Shown here one piece after another: positions 1 through 8,463 of a stretch of DNA of 64,000 nucleotides. Below the pieces are notes generated by a model, which worked only from the letters and a program-made list of their open reading frames with translations, did no database searches and was not told where the DNA came from. The stretch comes from Pseudomonadota bacterium (GTDB lineage: Bacteria; Pseudomonadota; Alphaproteobacteria; Reyranellales; Reyranellaceae). Made by a program: the position numbers and the translations under genes. The stretch spans positions 17,902-81,901 of the forward strand of contig JAFEBU010000007.1 in the NCBI GenBank assembly GCA_018242505.1, read 5' to 3'. Each line of letters starts with the position of its first letter. The stretch's first letter is position 1.

Positions 1-1
1 A

Positions 2-16
2 GCGAAGGCCGCATGA
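2..16 (+). CDS. 3' end of an upstream gene (partial, probable type I secretion ABC ATPase)
   Basis: Only the last four codons and a TGA (14-16) lie in the window. The frame ends in an ATGA overlap with the start of the HlyD-family gene, the coupling expected when an ABC transporter ATPase/permease precedes its membrane-fusion partner. The identity is inferred from context alone; no diagnostic residue is visible. Confidence 0.25.
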   Translation, partial: AKAA

Positions 17-1320
17 CCGCCGCAACGATTGCCCTCGACGAGTCGATACGGCGTCCGGCACTCGTCGGCTGGCTGATTGTCGCCCTCTTCTTTGGCGGCC
101 TCGGCTTCTGGTCGGTTCGAGCGCCGCTCAACGGTGCGGTCGTCGCCAATGGCGTGGTGAAGGTCGAGGGCAATCGCAAGAGCGTGCAGCATCTCGACGG
201 CGGCATCGTCAAGGAGCTGCGCGTCAGCGACGGCGACCACGTCAACGCGGGCGACATCCTGCTGGTGCTCGACGACACCCAGGCCAAGGCCGAGCACCAG
301 ATCCTGTCAGAACAATATGCCGTGCTGCGCGCCACCGAGGCGCGGCTCCTGACCGAGCTCGCCAATGGTGCCGAGATGGCGATGCCGCCGGTCCTGGCCG
401 AACGGCGCAACGACCCTTACGTCCGGGACATCTGGTCCGGCCAGCTCAAGCAGTTCGAAAGTCGGCGCGCCTCCCTCGACGGCCAGCGCAAGGTGATCGG
501 CGAGAAGATCCGCCAGCTCCAGTCGCAGATCGACGGCGCCGAAGCGCAGGTGAAATCCTTCACCGAACAGATCGACTCGGTGCGCCAGGAAGCCGACAGC
601 GTGGCGCCGCTCGTGGAGAAAATGCTGCTGCCGCGCCCCCGCCTGCTGCAGCTTCAGCGCACGGCTTACGGCCTCGAAGGCCAGATCGCCGACACGCGCG
701 CCAACATCGCCAAGTTCCGGCAGGCCATCGCCGAGCAGGAATTGCAGATCGTGCAGGTCGGCAACGATCGCATGGCCGAAGTGACCAAGGACCTGCACGA
801 AGTCCAGGCACGCCTTCTCGAGGTGATCCCCAAGCGTGTGAACGCCGAGGCCGTGCTCAACCGCATGGACATCCGCTCGCCCTACAGCGGGCGCGTCGTC
901 GGCCTCAATGTCTTCTCGGTCGGCGGGGTGATCCAGCGCGGCGAGAAGATCCTCGATATCGTGCCCGACGAGGATGCACTCACCATCGAGGCGCAGGTCG
1001 CCGTCGAGGATATCAGCGAACTCCACCCCGCTATGCAGGCCGAGCTGAGGCTCACGGCCTATCAACAGCGCCTGCTGCCGCCGATCCGCGGCGAGGTGGT
1101 CCGGGTCTCGGCCGACCGCCTGACCGATCCGCGGACGAACAATCCCTACTACGTCGTCTCGGTGCGGCCGGACATGGCGGAGATCGCGAAGCTTCCCGGC
1201 ATCCGCCTCCATCCCGGCATGCCGGCGACGGTGACGATCCCGACCGAGAGTCGCACCGCCTTCGACTACCTCGTCGGCCCGCTGTCGGCGTCCTTCAACA
1301 AGGCTTTCCGACAGAGATAG
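13..1320 (+). CDS. HlyD/PrsE-family type I secretion periplasmic adaptor
   Basis: This 435-aa membrane-fusion protein would bridge an inner-membrane ABC exporter and an outer-membrane TolC-type channel. A short cytoplasmic N-terminus precedes one membrane segment (about residues 17-37, LVGWLIVALFFGGLGFWSV). Then come the first half of a lipoyl-like barrel (GNRKSVQHLDGGIVKEL), a long coiled-coil hairpin (about 95-275) and the second lipoyl half with RSPYSGRVVGLNVFSVGGVI, typical of PrtE/PrsE/HlyD. Length is normal for the family. The ATG overlaps an upstream TGA (ATGA). No outer-membrane channel or RTX-type substrate follows, so the cargo is unknown. The next gene is on the opposite strand. 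Confidence 0.93.
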   Translation: MTAATIALDESIRRPALVGWLIVALFFGGLGFWSVRAPLNGAVVANGVVKVEGNRKSVQHLDGGIVKELRVSDGDHVNAGDILLVLDDTQAKAEHQILSEQYAVLRATEARLLTELANGAEMAMPPVLAERRNDPYVRDIWSGQLKQFESRRASLDGQRKVIGEKIRQLQSQIDGAEAQVKSFTEQIDSVRQEADSVAPLVEKMLLPRPRLLQLQRTAYGLEGQIADTRANIAKFRQAIAEQELQIVQVGNDRMAEVTKDLHEVQARLLEVIPKRVNAEAVLNRMDIRSPYSGRVVGLNVFSVGGVIQRGEKILDIVPDEDALTIEAQVAVEDISELHPAMQAELRLTAYQQRLLPPIRGEVVRVSADRLTDPRTNNPYYVVSVRPDMAEIAKLPGIRLHPGMPATVTIPTESRTAFDYLVGPLSASFNKAFRQR

Positions 1321-1337
1321 GCTAGACGCGAGGTAGG

Positions 1338-2192
1338 CTAGGCGCCAAGCTGGCGCTTGAGATCGGACCAGCGGTCGAGGATGGGCAGGATCTTGTCCTC
1401 CTTCTCGGCCGGCAGCGAGAAGACGACGCGGTCGATTCCCAGCGCCTCGTATTGGCGCAGGCGCTCGATGCTGTCGGGCACGCGAAACAGGCTGATCGGC
1501 AGGCTCGCCGGATCGCGCCCGGCCTCCTTCGCCATGTCGCGGAACTGATCGAGAATGCCGATGCCGTCGCGCTCCAGCCAATCATCGCGCGGAATCCAGC
1601 CGTCACCGTAGCGGACGGCGCGCCGCGCAGCATGCGGGAAGCCGCCGCCGACGATGACCGGCGGGTGCGGCGTCTGCCGCGGCTTGGGCCACTGCTTCAT
1701 CTTGTCGAAGTTCACGAACTCGCCATGATACTCGGGTTCGTCCTCGGCCCAGATGGTCTTCATCGCCTCGATCCGCTCGCGCGCAAGCTTGTGGCGGGTC
1801 TTGAAGGCCGTGCCGTGGTTCTCGATCTCGTCCTGGTTCCAGCCATTGCCGACACCGAACAGGAAGCGGCCCTGCGAGAGTTGATCGATCGAGGAGACCA
1901 TCTTGGCGAGCACGATCGGATCGCGCTGGACCACGAGGCAGATGCCGGTGCCGACCTTGAGCTTCGTGGTCACGGTCGCAGCGGTGTTCAGGGCGAGGAA
2001 GGGATCCATGATCTCGTAGTAGGATCGGATCAATCCGCCGCCAGCCGGATAGGCCGATTTGCGCGATGAGGGGATGTGGGTGTGCTCGGGCACCCAGAGC
2101 GATTCGAAGCCGCGCTCCTCCAGCGCCCGGCCGAGCGCGGCCGGCTGCATGGAGTCCGCCGTGAAGAACATCACCGCCCCGATCTTCATCAT
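1338..2192 (-). CDS. LLM-class F420-dependent oxidoreductase
   Basis: A 284-aa luciferase-like TIM-barrel protein predicted to bind F420 or FMN and act as an oxidoreductase; the substrate cannot be told from sequence. The N-terminus (KIGAVMFFTADSMQPAALGR) and ESLWVPEHTHIP are typical of the TIGR03619 F420-dependent group. The segments LKVGTGICLVVQRDP, GRFLFGVGNGWNQDE and PPVIVGGGFPHAARRAV mark the usual flavin/F420-binding loops. Two consecutive ATG codons are possible starts. It lies tail-to-tail with hlyD and head-to-head with the small lipoprotein gene at 2259. Confidence 0.88.
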   Translation of the reverse strand: MMKIGAVMFFTADSMQPAALGRALEERGFESLWVPEHTHIPSSRKSAYPAGGGLIRSYYEIMDPFLALNTAATVTTKLKVGTGICLVVQRDPIVLAKMVSSIDQLSQGRFLFGVGNGWNQDEIENHGTAFKTRHKLARERIEAMKTIWAEDEPEYHGEFVNFDKMKQWPKPRQTPHPPVIVGGGFPHAARRAVRYGDGWIPRDDWLERDGIGILDQFRDMAKEAGRDPASLPISLFRVPDSIERLRQYEALGIDRVVFSLPAEKEDKILPILDRWSDLKRQLGA

Positions 2193-2258
2193 TCAGCCCC
2201 TTCCCGGCAGGAACCACGCACCGGCCAGCGGGTTGACTCGGAAGCAAAGGAGATCGCC

Positions 2259-2501
2259 ATGAGATTCGCCCCCTATCTGATAGCGGCGGCATTGATTGGC
2301 TCTGTCACGGCCTGCCAGCCCTACTACGGCGACGGCGACCGTCATGATCCCAACTATGCCTATGCCCCTGGCTACACCTACTACCCGTCGCGCTACGGCT
2401 ACAACTATAGTTCCTATCCGCGCACGCCCTACTACACTTCGCGGTGGGACTACTACCGCCACTACAACGGGATCTCGCCTCCTCCCGAGCGCTATCCGTA
2501 G
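2259..2501 (+). CDS. Small Tyr-rich lipoprotein, function unknown
   Basis: An 80-aa protein beginning MRFAPYLIAAALIGSVTAC, a signal peptide ending in a lipobox (VTAC) with Cys19 as the probable lipid anchor. The mature part is very rich in Tyr, Pro, Ser and Arg (many PYY, YYPSRYG and RTPYYTSR stretches). It resembles the small tyrosine-rich envelope lipoproteins common in alphaproteobacteria, but no named family is recognised. An AAAGGAGA ribosome-binding site at 2246-2253 supports this start over upstream in-frame ATGs, which would overlap the divergent gene. Confidence 0.75.
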   Translation: MRFAPYLIAAALIGSVTACQPYYGDGDRHDPNYAYAPGYTYYPSRYGYNYSSYPRTPYYTSRWDYYRHYNGISPPPERYP

Positions 2502-2520
2502 GGCGTCCTCCGTTGGCGGC

Positions 2521-3558
2521 TCAGTTGAGCCGTGCGGCCTGCGCCATGACCTCGATAGCCTCGGGCTGACGCGAGCGGACGCTGAGCGAATCGGCGCCGG
2601 AATCCTCCCAGGCGCGGTAGCGTTCCCGGATGCGCGCGGGCGGACCCACCAGCGATTTCAGGTCGACCCACTCGTCCGGGACGGCGGCAATCGCCTCGTC
2701 CTTGCGATGGGCGAGGTAGAGTTCCTGGATGCGCTTGGCGGCATCGCCGAAGCCGCGCCGGACCATGATGTCATTGTGGAAGTTCTTGGTCTTGTGGCCC
2801 ATGCCGCCGACATAGAGTGCGACCTCGGGCTTCAAGCGCTGCAGCGCCGCCTTGACGTCGGTGTCGACCTCGACATGGACCGAGGCCTGGATGGAAAAAT
2901 CCTTGAAACCCTTGCCATTGCCGGCGCGCCGGAATCCCTCCTCCAGCCACGGACGATACTCGGTCATGGCGCCGGGCACGAAGCCCATCGGCAGCCAGCC
3001 GTCGGCGATCTCGGCCGTGAGCTTCACCGTCGTCTCGCTTCCCGTGGCAAGATAGATCGGGATATGGGGGTTCATGTGCAGGATGGATTTCAAGGGCTTG
3101 CCGAGCCCGGTTGCGCCCTCTCCCGTATAAGGCAACGAGATCTCCCGGCCCTCGTGGCTGACGGGGGCGTCGCGCATGAAGATCTTGCGCATGATCGTCA
3201 CGTAGTCGCGCATGCGATAGTAGGGCTTGCCCCATGGCTGGCCGTACCAGCCCTCGACGATCTGCGGCCCCGAGACGCCGATGCCGGCGATGAAGCGGCC
3301 GCCGCCGGCCATGGCGTCGACCGTGGCCGCCGACATCGCCGCGTTGGCGGGCGTGCGCGCGGCGAGCTGCATGATGCCGGTGCCGAGCTTGATGCGGTCC
3401 GTCTTGGCCGCGAGGTAGGCCAGCGGCGTCACGGCATCCGATCCATAGGCTTCGGCCGTCCAGACCGAGTCGTAGCCCAGTTCCTCGGCGCGCTGCACGA
3501 GCTTCACCGGAATGTCGAGCTGCGCTTTCGAATAGCCGATCGAGAGACCGAGCTTCAT
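2521..3558 (-). CDS. LLM-class flavin-dependent oxidoreductase
   Basis: A 345-aa luciferase-like monooxygenase superfamily protein starting MKLGLSIGYSKAQLDIPVKL. Recognisable elements are YDSVWTAEAYGSDAVTPLA, RIKLGTGIMQLAARTPANAA, GRFIAGIGVSGPQIVEGWYG and IPIYLATGSETTVKLTAEIA. This is the subgroup often annotated as F420-dependent or alkanal-type oxidoreductase in catabolic alphaproteobacteria; the cofactor and substrate are not settled by sequence. It is one of three LLM genes in the window (others at 1338 and 21738) and the most similar in layout to the first. It starts with ATG; AGGAGGAAA lies just upstream as ribosome-binding site. Confidence 0.9.
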   Translation of the reverse strand: MKLGLSIGYSKAQLDIPVKLVQRAEELGYDSVWTAEAYGSDAVTPLAYLAAKTDRIKLGTGIMQLAARTPANAAMSAATVDAMAGGGRFIAGIGVSGPQIVEGWYGQPWGKPYYRMRDYVTIMRKIFMRDAPVSHEGREISLPYTGEGATGLGKPLKSILHMNPHIPIYLATGSETTVKLTAEIADGWLPMGFVPGAMTEYRPWLEEGFRRAGNGKGFKDFSIQASVHVEVDTDVKAALQRLKPEVALYVGGMGHKTKNFHNDIMVRRGFGDAAKRIQELYLAHRKDEAIAAVPDEWVDLKSLVGPPARIRERYRAWEDSGADSLSVRSRQPEAIEVMAQAARLN

Positions 3559-3609
3559 CGCGTTTCCTCCTCAAACCCGAGGAAACTATAGCCTGCTGGC
3601 GGGCACAGG

Positions 3610-4710
3610 CTATGCCAGCGTGCGGCGGACGACGGCCGCGACCTCGTCGACAGCGCGGTCGGAGATGTGAGGCCCCATCGGCAGGCTGAGCACCGTGTCG
3701 GCCAGCGTCTCGGCCAGCGGAAAGGCGCCCCGGCCCTGCCGCAGGTCGGCGTAGGCCTGCTGCAGATGCGGTGGGATCGGGTAATGGATCAGGGCACCGA
3801 TGCCTGCCTTCTCGAGCGCGGCCATCAGTTTCTTGCGGTGCGGGGTGCGGACGACATAAAGGTGCCAGACGGGCTCCGCCCATTGCGGCGCGCGCGGCAG
3901 GCCAAGGCCGGGAATGCCTGCGAGCCTGTCGTCGTAGCGCGCGGCCGTGCGCCGGCGGCGCTCGTTCCAGGCATCGAGTACCTTGAGCTTCACGCGCAGG
4001 AAGGCCGCCTGCATTTCGTCGAGGCGCGAATTGTAGCCGCGCTCGATATTCACGTACTTCACCTTGCTGCCGTAGTTGCGCAGCGTGCGCAGCCGGTCGG
4101 CCAGCGCCGCGTCATCGGTCGTGACCGCACCGCCGTCGCCATACGCGCCGATGTTCTTGGTCGGAAAGAAGCTGTGCGCGCCGGCATGGCCCAGCGCCCC
4201 GGTCCGCCGGTTGCGCACCTTCGCGCCCTGCGCCTGCGCCACATCCTCGATGACCTTGAGTCCGTGCTTGTCGGCCAACGCCATGATCGCATCCATGTCG
4301 GCCGGCTCACCGTAGAGATGCACCGGCATGATCGCCCGCGTGCGCGGCGTGACGGCGGCGGCAATGCGCTCGGGATCGATATTCGGCCCTTCCGGCGTCG
4401 GTTCGACCGGCACGACCCTGGCGCCCACCGCCGTCACGGCGAGCCAGGTCGCAATATAGGTGTTGGAAGGTACGATCACCTCGTCGCCCGGCCCCAGGTC
4501 CCAGGCGCGCAGCACGAGCTCCAGCGCTTCGAGGCCGTTGCCGAGGCCGACACAATATTTGACGCCGCAGAAGGCCGCATACTCCACCTCGAATGCCTCG
4601 ACCTCCTTGCCGAGCACGAACCACCCGGATTCCATGACACGCGTATAGGCGGCGTCGAGTTCGGGCTTCAGTTCGGCATAGGCCGGTTTCATGTCGAGGA
4701 AGGGGATCAC
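3610..4710 (-). CDS. DegT/DnrJ/EryC1/StrS-family sugar aminotransferase
   Basis: A 366-aa PLP enzyme expected to transaminate a nucleotide-linked keto-sugar. The N-terminus IPFLDMKPAYAELKPELDAA, GLGNGLEALELVLRA, PSNTYIATWLAVTAVGA and HLYGEPADMDAI are textbook family blocks. The PLP lysine is Lys185 in SFFPTKNIGAYGDGGA. It overlaps the cupin gene upstream by 4 bp (ATGA), so the two are translationally coupled. With an FdtA-type 3,4-ketoisomerase beside it, the expected product is a 3-amino-3,6-dideoxyhexose such as dTDP-Fuc3N or Qui3N. The dTDP-glucose synthase and dehydratase genes are not in the window. It closes the six-gene leftward operon. Confidence 0.93.
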   Translation of the reverse strand: MIPFLDMKPAYAELKPELDAAYTRVMESGWFVLGKEVEAFEVEYAAFCGVKYCVGLGNGLEALELVLRAWDLGPGDEVIVPSNTYIATWLAVTAVGARVVPVEPTPEGPNIDPERIAAAVTPRTRAIMPVHLYGEPADMDAIMALADKHGLKVIEDVAQAQGAKVRNRRTGALGHAGAHSFFPTKNIGAYGDGGAVTTDDAALADRLRTLRNYGSKVKYVNIERGYNSRLDEMQAAFLRVKLKVLDAWNERRRRTAARYDDRLAGIPGLGLPRAPQWAEPVWHLYVVRTPHRKKLMAALEKAGIGALIHYPIPPHLQQAYADLRQGRGAFPLAETLADTVLSLPMGPHISDRAVDEVAAVVRRTLA

Positions 4711-5135
4711 CTCGCGCGTCCTTTCACTTCACGTTTGAACACGTCGTAGTCGCGCAGATATTCGGCCTCCTCGTAGGGCGACGATGCGATCACCATCACG
4801 GCCGTATCAGCGGCGAAGTCGGTCAATTCGTGCCATACCCACGGCGCCATGTAGAGCGCCCGGGCCGGGTCATCGAGCCGCACCGTTTCCTGCACGGTAC
4901 CGTCATCGAGATGGACCCGGCAGTGGCCGTTGAGGGCCACGAAGACCAGCTCCGATTCCCGATGGCCATGCCGGCCGCGCCATTGCCCGCGGGCCACATG
5001 ATGCAGCCAGAAAATGCGCCTGGGCTGGAAATCCAGCGCCTGGCCGAACTCGAGGAAATTGACGCTGCCACGGGCATCGGACGCGCCGGGCACGTCGATC
5101 CAGCGACAGCCGCGCACCTTCAGGGAATCGCTCAT
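4707..5135 (-). CDS. FdtA/QdtA-like sugar 3,4-ketoisomerase (cupin)
   Basis: A 142-aa WxcM/FdtA-type cupin. These enzymes turn dTDP-4-keto-6-deoxyglucose into the 3-keto isomer, the substrate of the adjacent aminotransferase. The characteristic RGSVNFLEFGQALDFQPRR, IFWLHHVARGQWRGRHGH and ALYMAPWVWHELTDFAADTA are present; the HGH pair lies where the family keeps catalytic histidines. Its start overlaps the stop of the upstream permease gene by 4 bp and its stop overlaps the aminotransferase start by 4 bp. Whether the product is a 3,4- or other ketoisomer cannot be decided from sequence. Confidence 0.85.
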   Translation of the reverse strand: MSDSLKVRGCRWIDVPGASDARGSVNFLEFGQALDFQPRRIFWLHHVARGQWRGRHGHRESELVFVALNGHCRVHLDDGTVQETVRLDDPARALYMAPWVWHELTDFAADTAVMVIASSPYEEAEYLRDYDVFKREVKGRAR

Positions 5136-6058
5136 ATCGGGGCGGGACTCATGATCTGCAGTTTACGCCACTGCATGTACACCACTCCGCCCAGCGCCAC
5201 CAACCCGCCGGCGATCTGGTAGCCGTTGGGCGTGAAGCCGTAGGCCATCGCCCACAGCACGGCAAAGAACGGCACGAGATTGCTCCAGAGCGAAGCGATC
5301 GCGACACCAAGCCGGCTCGCACCCACGTTCCAGAAGTAGCCGCCGAGGCCGCTCGCCAACACGGCGACGACCAGGAACTGCGCCCATACCCAGGTGTCCG
5401 ACACGGCGAACGGCGAACGCGACCGCCCCACGATCACCAGCCCGACAGCCATGAGGGCAAGCCAGCCCATCGCCGACAGTGAGGCGACATAGGTGCGATG
5501 GAGCTGGCTCGCGCGATCGAACCATTCCTGCGCCTTGAGGCTGTAGAGCGTCCAGAGCACGTTGCTCAGCAGCACGATGATCTCGCCGCCGCCAAAGGTG
5601 ACGTGACTGCCGAGCAGGCTGCTCGACGACAGGATCAGCCCGCCCAGCATCGTGAGCGAGAGCGCGACACCGAAACCTCGATCGAAGCGCACCCCGGTCA
5701 CGGCGCGCACCGTTGTCGCGGATACAAGCGGACCTGCCACCTGGACCGTCGCCGCCGTGATGGGATTGCTGTAGTAAAGGCCGATCGCATAGCAGACGTA
5801 GAAGCTTCCCATCATCAGCCCCAGCAACAGGAAGCGGCCTGCACCGAGATCGATCCGGAGCGCTCGCCGGCCCTCGACGGCTGCCAGCAGCAGCGCGACT
5901 ACCAGCATCGCCACCACTGACCTGAGCGCGATCAACGGCAGCACGTCGTAATCGCGGAAGAGGACCTTGGTGACAGGCACGTTAGCGCCCCAGCTCGCGC
6001 CCACGAACAGCATGGCGGCGAAGGCGCCCAGAAGGTGGCGGCGCGGAGCGTGGGTCAT
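5132..6058 (-). CDS. EamA/DMT-family transporter (first of pair)
   Basis: A 308-aa ten-helix drug/metabolite transporter, made of two EamA repeats, with the start at MTHAPRRHLLGAFAAMLFVG. The first helix contains GASWGANVPVTKVLF. The middle shows YYSNPITAATVQVAGPLVSA and the second repeat LGGYFWNVGASRLGVAIASL, both usual EamA signatures. Its ATG overlaps the stop of the second permease gene by 4 bp (6055-6058). Two different EamA proteins side by side suggest either a heteromeric pair or two carriers for related solutes. The sugar-modifying neighbours make an export or flippase-type role possible, but this is inference. Confidence 0.88.
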   Translation of the reverse strand: MTHAPRRHLLGAFAAMLFVGASWGANVPVTKVLFRDYDVLPLIALRSVVAMLVVALLLAAVEGRRALRIDLGAGRFLLLGLMMGSFYVCYAIGLYYSNPITAATVQVAGPLVSATTVRAVTGVRFDRGFGVALSLTMLGGLILSSSSLLGSHVTFGGGEIIVLLSNVLWTLYSLKAQEWFDRASQLHRTYVASLSAMGWLALMAVGLVIVGRSRSPFAVSDTWVWAQFLVVAVLASGLGGYFWNVGASRLGVAIASLWSNLVPFFAVLWAMAYGFTPNGYQIAGGLVALGGVVYMQWRKLQIMSPAPI

Positions 6059-6978
6059 CGTCTCGCGTGCCCCATCTGGCGAAGCTGGAGTTGGGCGATC
6101 CCCATCATCACGATCGCGCCGCCGGCAAGCTGCAGCCAGCTCGGCTCGATTCCCATCAGCGCCGCCACGCCGATGGCGAAGACCGGCGCCGAGTTGGAAA
6201 AGAGCGACGCCACCGGCACGCCGACCATCGACACGCCGATGTTCCACAGGACAATGGCGACCGCGACGCCGAGCACGCTCACCCAGGCAAGCATGCCGAA
6301 ATCGAGCAGGCTCGGCACCCGGATCGGCCAGTCCATGCCAATGGTCGCCCAGACCACGGCGCAGACCAGCGCCAGGAGCAGGCTCGCCACGGTGCCGGTC
6401 AGCGCCGAGAGCGCGATCTGGCCGCGATCGGCCAGCCATTGCTGGGCGCGGATCGAATACCAGCTCCAGCAGAGCTGCGCGATCACCAGCAGGATCTCGC
6501 CACCCTGCAGGCCGAAGCCACCGGACGCCCGGCCCGGTGCTCCCAGCATGACGACAATGCCGCCGAAAACGACGAGACCGAGCGTCATTGCAAAGCCCGG
6601 CGGCGTGCGGGCTCCCAGCATCAGGCGCGCAAGCGCGGTGGCCCAGATCGGCCCGCACATCAGCACGATGGCCGCGGTCGCAGGATGCGCATACGCGACG
6701 CCGAAGGTATAGAGCACGGAGAAGGCCGTCATCGCGATGCCGAGCTGCAGGAGCTGCCCGGCGCGCAATGGTTTCGGCCGACCGGCCGGTCGCCGCGTTG
6801 CCAGCATGGCCAGCCACAATATCGGCACGCCGAGCAGATAGCGCAGCGAGGTCAGCAGCCACTTGTCGTAGTGATGCGCAAGCTCGGCCAGCATCGGGAT
6901 CATTGCGCCCCAGATCATCGCCGACAGCAACAGCGCCAGGGTCGCGCGCCGTATCGCGCTCGCGGAAGCGGCGGACAC
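6055..6978 (-). CDS. EamA/DMT-family transporter (second of pair)
   Basis: A DMT carrier of about 307 aa with two five-helix EamA repeats: LALLLSAMIWGAMIPMLAEL at the start, GVAYAHPATAAIVLMCGPIW in the middle and LWNIGVSMVGVPVASLFSN in the second repeat. It resembles the adjacent gene in layout but is clearly diverged from it. I chose the GTG at 6978, 12 bp after the folB stop, because it gives a normal N-terminus; a TTG at 7035 would extend it 19 residues into folB. No good ribosome-binding site supports either. It sits within the folate/amino-sugar operon. Confidence 0.82.
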   Translation of the reverse strand: MSAASASAIRRATLALLLSAMIWGAMIPMLAELAHHYDKWLLTSLRYLLGVPILWLAMLATRRPAGRPKPLRAGQLLQLGIAMTAFSVLYTFGVAYAHPATAAIVLMCGPIWATALARLMLGARTPPGFAMTLGLVVFGGIVVMLGAPGRASGGFGLQGGEILLVIAQLCWSWYSIRAQQWLADRGQIALSALTGTVASLLLALVCAVVWATIGMDWPIRVPSLLDFGMLAWVSVLGVAVAIVLWNIGVSMVGVPVASLFSNSAPVFAIGVAALMGIEPSWLQLAGGAIVMMGIAQLQLRQMGHARR

Positions 6979-6989
6979 GGTTCGCGGGT

Positions 6990-7373
6990 TCAGCGATCGG
7001 CGCGACGGCGGCTCGCCTGGTAGCCGACGCGACAATCGGGATAGACGTCGGGCTTCTCGGTCGAGACGCGCGCCTCGATCACGCCGGGCTGATCGAGGCA
7101 GAGATCGAGGATCGCCTCGACCAGCGTTTCCTGCAGATTGAAGTGGCGTGACTCTGCAAGCGTCGCGATGCCGTCATGGACGATATCGTAGTTCAGGACG
7201 TTGGCGATGCGATCGCCATGCGCCTTCCCCGCCGGCGCCAGGTGAAGATCGACGTTCACGATGACCGTCTGCGGCCCTTTCTTCTCGAAGTCGTGGATGC
7301 CGATCGAGACTTTCAGGCGAAAGTCGCGAATGAAGATGCGGCGATCCGTTTCGGGGGCCATCTGGGCAACCAT
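6990..7373 (-). CDS. folB: Dihydroneopterin aldolase
   Basis: A 127-aa FolB family protein that converts 7,8-dihydroneopterin to 6-hydroxymethyl-dihydropterin in folate synthesis. The start MVAQMAPETDRRIFIRDFRL leads into VSIGIHDFEKKGPQTVIVNV, the conserved I-G-I/V-x-x-x-E block with the catalytic Glu. NYDIVHDGIATLAESRHFNL and VEAILDLCLDQPGV are also typical, followed by VSTEKPDVYPDCRVGYQ. The ATG lies one base after the stop of the FolM-like gene, so the two are coupled. An ATG 33 bp further upstream is possible but would overlap that gene. The paired pteridine enzymes strengthen the call. Confidence 0.9.
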   Translation of the reverse strand: MVAQMAPETDRRIFIRDFRLKVSIGIHDFEKKGPQTVIVNVDLHLAPAGKAHGDRIANVLNYDIVHDGIATLAESRHFNLQETLVEAILDLCLDQPGVIEARVSTEKPDVYPDCRVGYQASRRRADR

Positions 7374-7374
7374 G

Positions 7375-8139
7375 TCAGCCCTTCTTCTTTCTCTTGTCGA
7401 AAGCAATGTCGCGCGGCCGGCCGGTGAGATGCTCGCCGCTGTCGACGATCAAGGTATCGCCGGTGAAGCTCGGCGTCGCAAGGATGAAGCGCAGGGCACG
7501 GACCAGATCGTCGGTCGTGACGCCGACCCGCAGCGGATTGGCGGCATGCTGCTCGGCGAACCGCGTATCGGTCTGGCTGCCGCTGCGCAATGTCAGGCCG
7601 GGCGCGATACCGGCCACCCGGAGTCGCGGTGCGAACGATTGCGCGAGCAAGGTCGTCAATCCCTGCAGGCCGATCTTGGACAGCGTGTAGGTCAGGAAGT
7701 CGGGATTGAGGTTGAAGAGCTTCTGGTCGAGCAGGTTCACGATGATGCCCGTCTCATTCTCGGGAAGCTGGCGCGCCAGCGCCTGCGACAGCAGGAGCGG
7801 CGCGCGCAGGTTGACCGCCATGTGGTGGTCGAAACCGGCTGCCGTCGCTGTCGGCGCGCGATCGAGCCGGAACTGCGACGCGTTGTTCACCAGGCAGACG
7901 AGGCGCACACCGCGCGCCTGGCAGCGTTCCACCAGCGCCTCGGCCTGCTTTGCCGACGCGAGATCGGCGCGCACCGCCTTTGCCTGGCCACCCGCCTTGA
8001 CGATCTCTGCCACCGTTTCGCGCGCACCCTGGCTGGCGCGATTGTGGTGCACGAACACGAAATAACCGTCCGACGCCAGGGCAAGTGCCAGCGCACGGCC
8101 GATCCGGAGGCCGGCACCGGTGACGAGCGCGCCTTTCAT
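7375..8139 (-). CDS. folM: FolM/PTR1-like pteridine reductase (SDR)
   Basis: A 254-aa short-chain dehydrogenase. The glycine-rich motif is TGAGLRIGRA, the basic form seen in pteridine reductases such as PTR1 and FolM that use NADPH. CLVNNASQFRLDRAP and NLLDQKLFNLNPDFLTYTLS followed by KIGLQGLTT match the FolM pattern, where D replaces the usual SDR Ser before the YxxxK pair. FolM reduces dihydromonapterin and dihydrofolate; with folB immediately downstream a role in tetrahydropterin/folate supply is likely. A GTG two codons upstream (8145) is an alternative start. It is the first gene of the leftward operon, just downstream of a palindromic repeat. Confidence 0.82.
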   Translation of the reverse strand: MKGALVTGAGLRIGRALALALASDGYFVFVHHNRASQGARETVAEIVKAGGQAKAVRADLASAKQAEALVERCQARGVRLVCLVNNASQFRLDRAPTATAAGFDHHMAVNLRAPLLLSQALARQLPENETGIIVNLLDQKLFNLNPDFLTYTLSKIGLQGLTTLLAQSFAPRLRVAGIAPGLTLRSGSQTDTRFAEQHAANPLRVGVTTDDLVRALRFILATPSFTGDTLIVDSGEHLTGRPRDIAFDKRKKKG

Positions 8140-8463
8140 CTCCACGCGGACCGCGGGCTTCCAGCGCGCTCATGAGCGGGCCGGAAGCCCGCGGTCCGGA
8201 AGAGCATGGGCGCCACTGGAACGGTGTGCGGTACCGAGGAAGGATCCCTCGCTCCGCTCGGGATGACACGGGAGTGACTGCGGCACATGCTTTGTTTCTC
8301 GCTCGTCAGGACCTTGCTTGAGCGCTGATCATCGCTGGGAGCGCGCAACTCCAGTTGCGCTCATCGTCAGGAATGGATGCACCACGGAAGTGGCGCGCTC
8401 CCGGTCACGAGGGATCATTCGTCTCACTGGTCTAGTCACTACGGTCTCTCTAGCATGCGCGCC
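8140..8463. repeat. Intergenic region with GC-rich palindromic repeats
   Basis: No gene is seen in these 324 bp. They contain a perfect 15-bp inverted repeat (8148-8162 with 8183-8197) whose right arm overlaps a smaller hairpin (8176-8192). A REP-like stretch follows (about 8235-8275, TCATCCCGAGCGGAGCGAGG on the minus strand). Then come a hairpin with arms around a CC loop (8343-8360) and another with GCACCAC/GTGGCGC arms near 8379. Related units recur elsewhere in the window. The divergent promoters of the SDR and FAD-oxidoreductase genes must also lie here, but no clear -35/-10 pair is visible. Confidence 0.75.
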
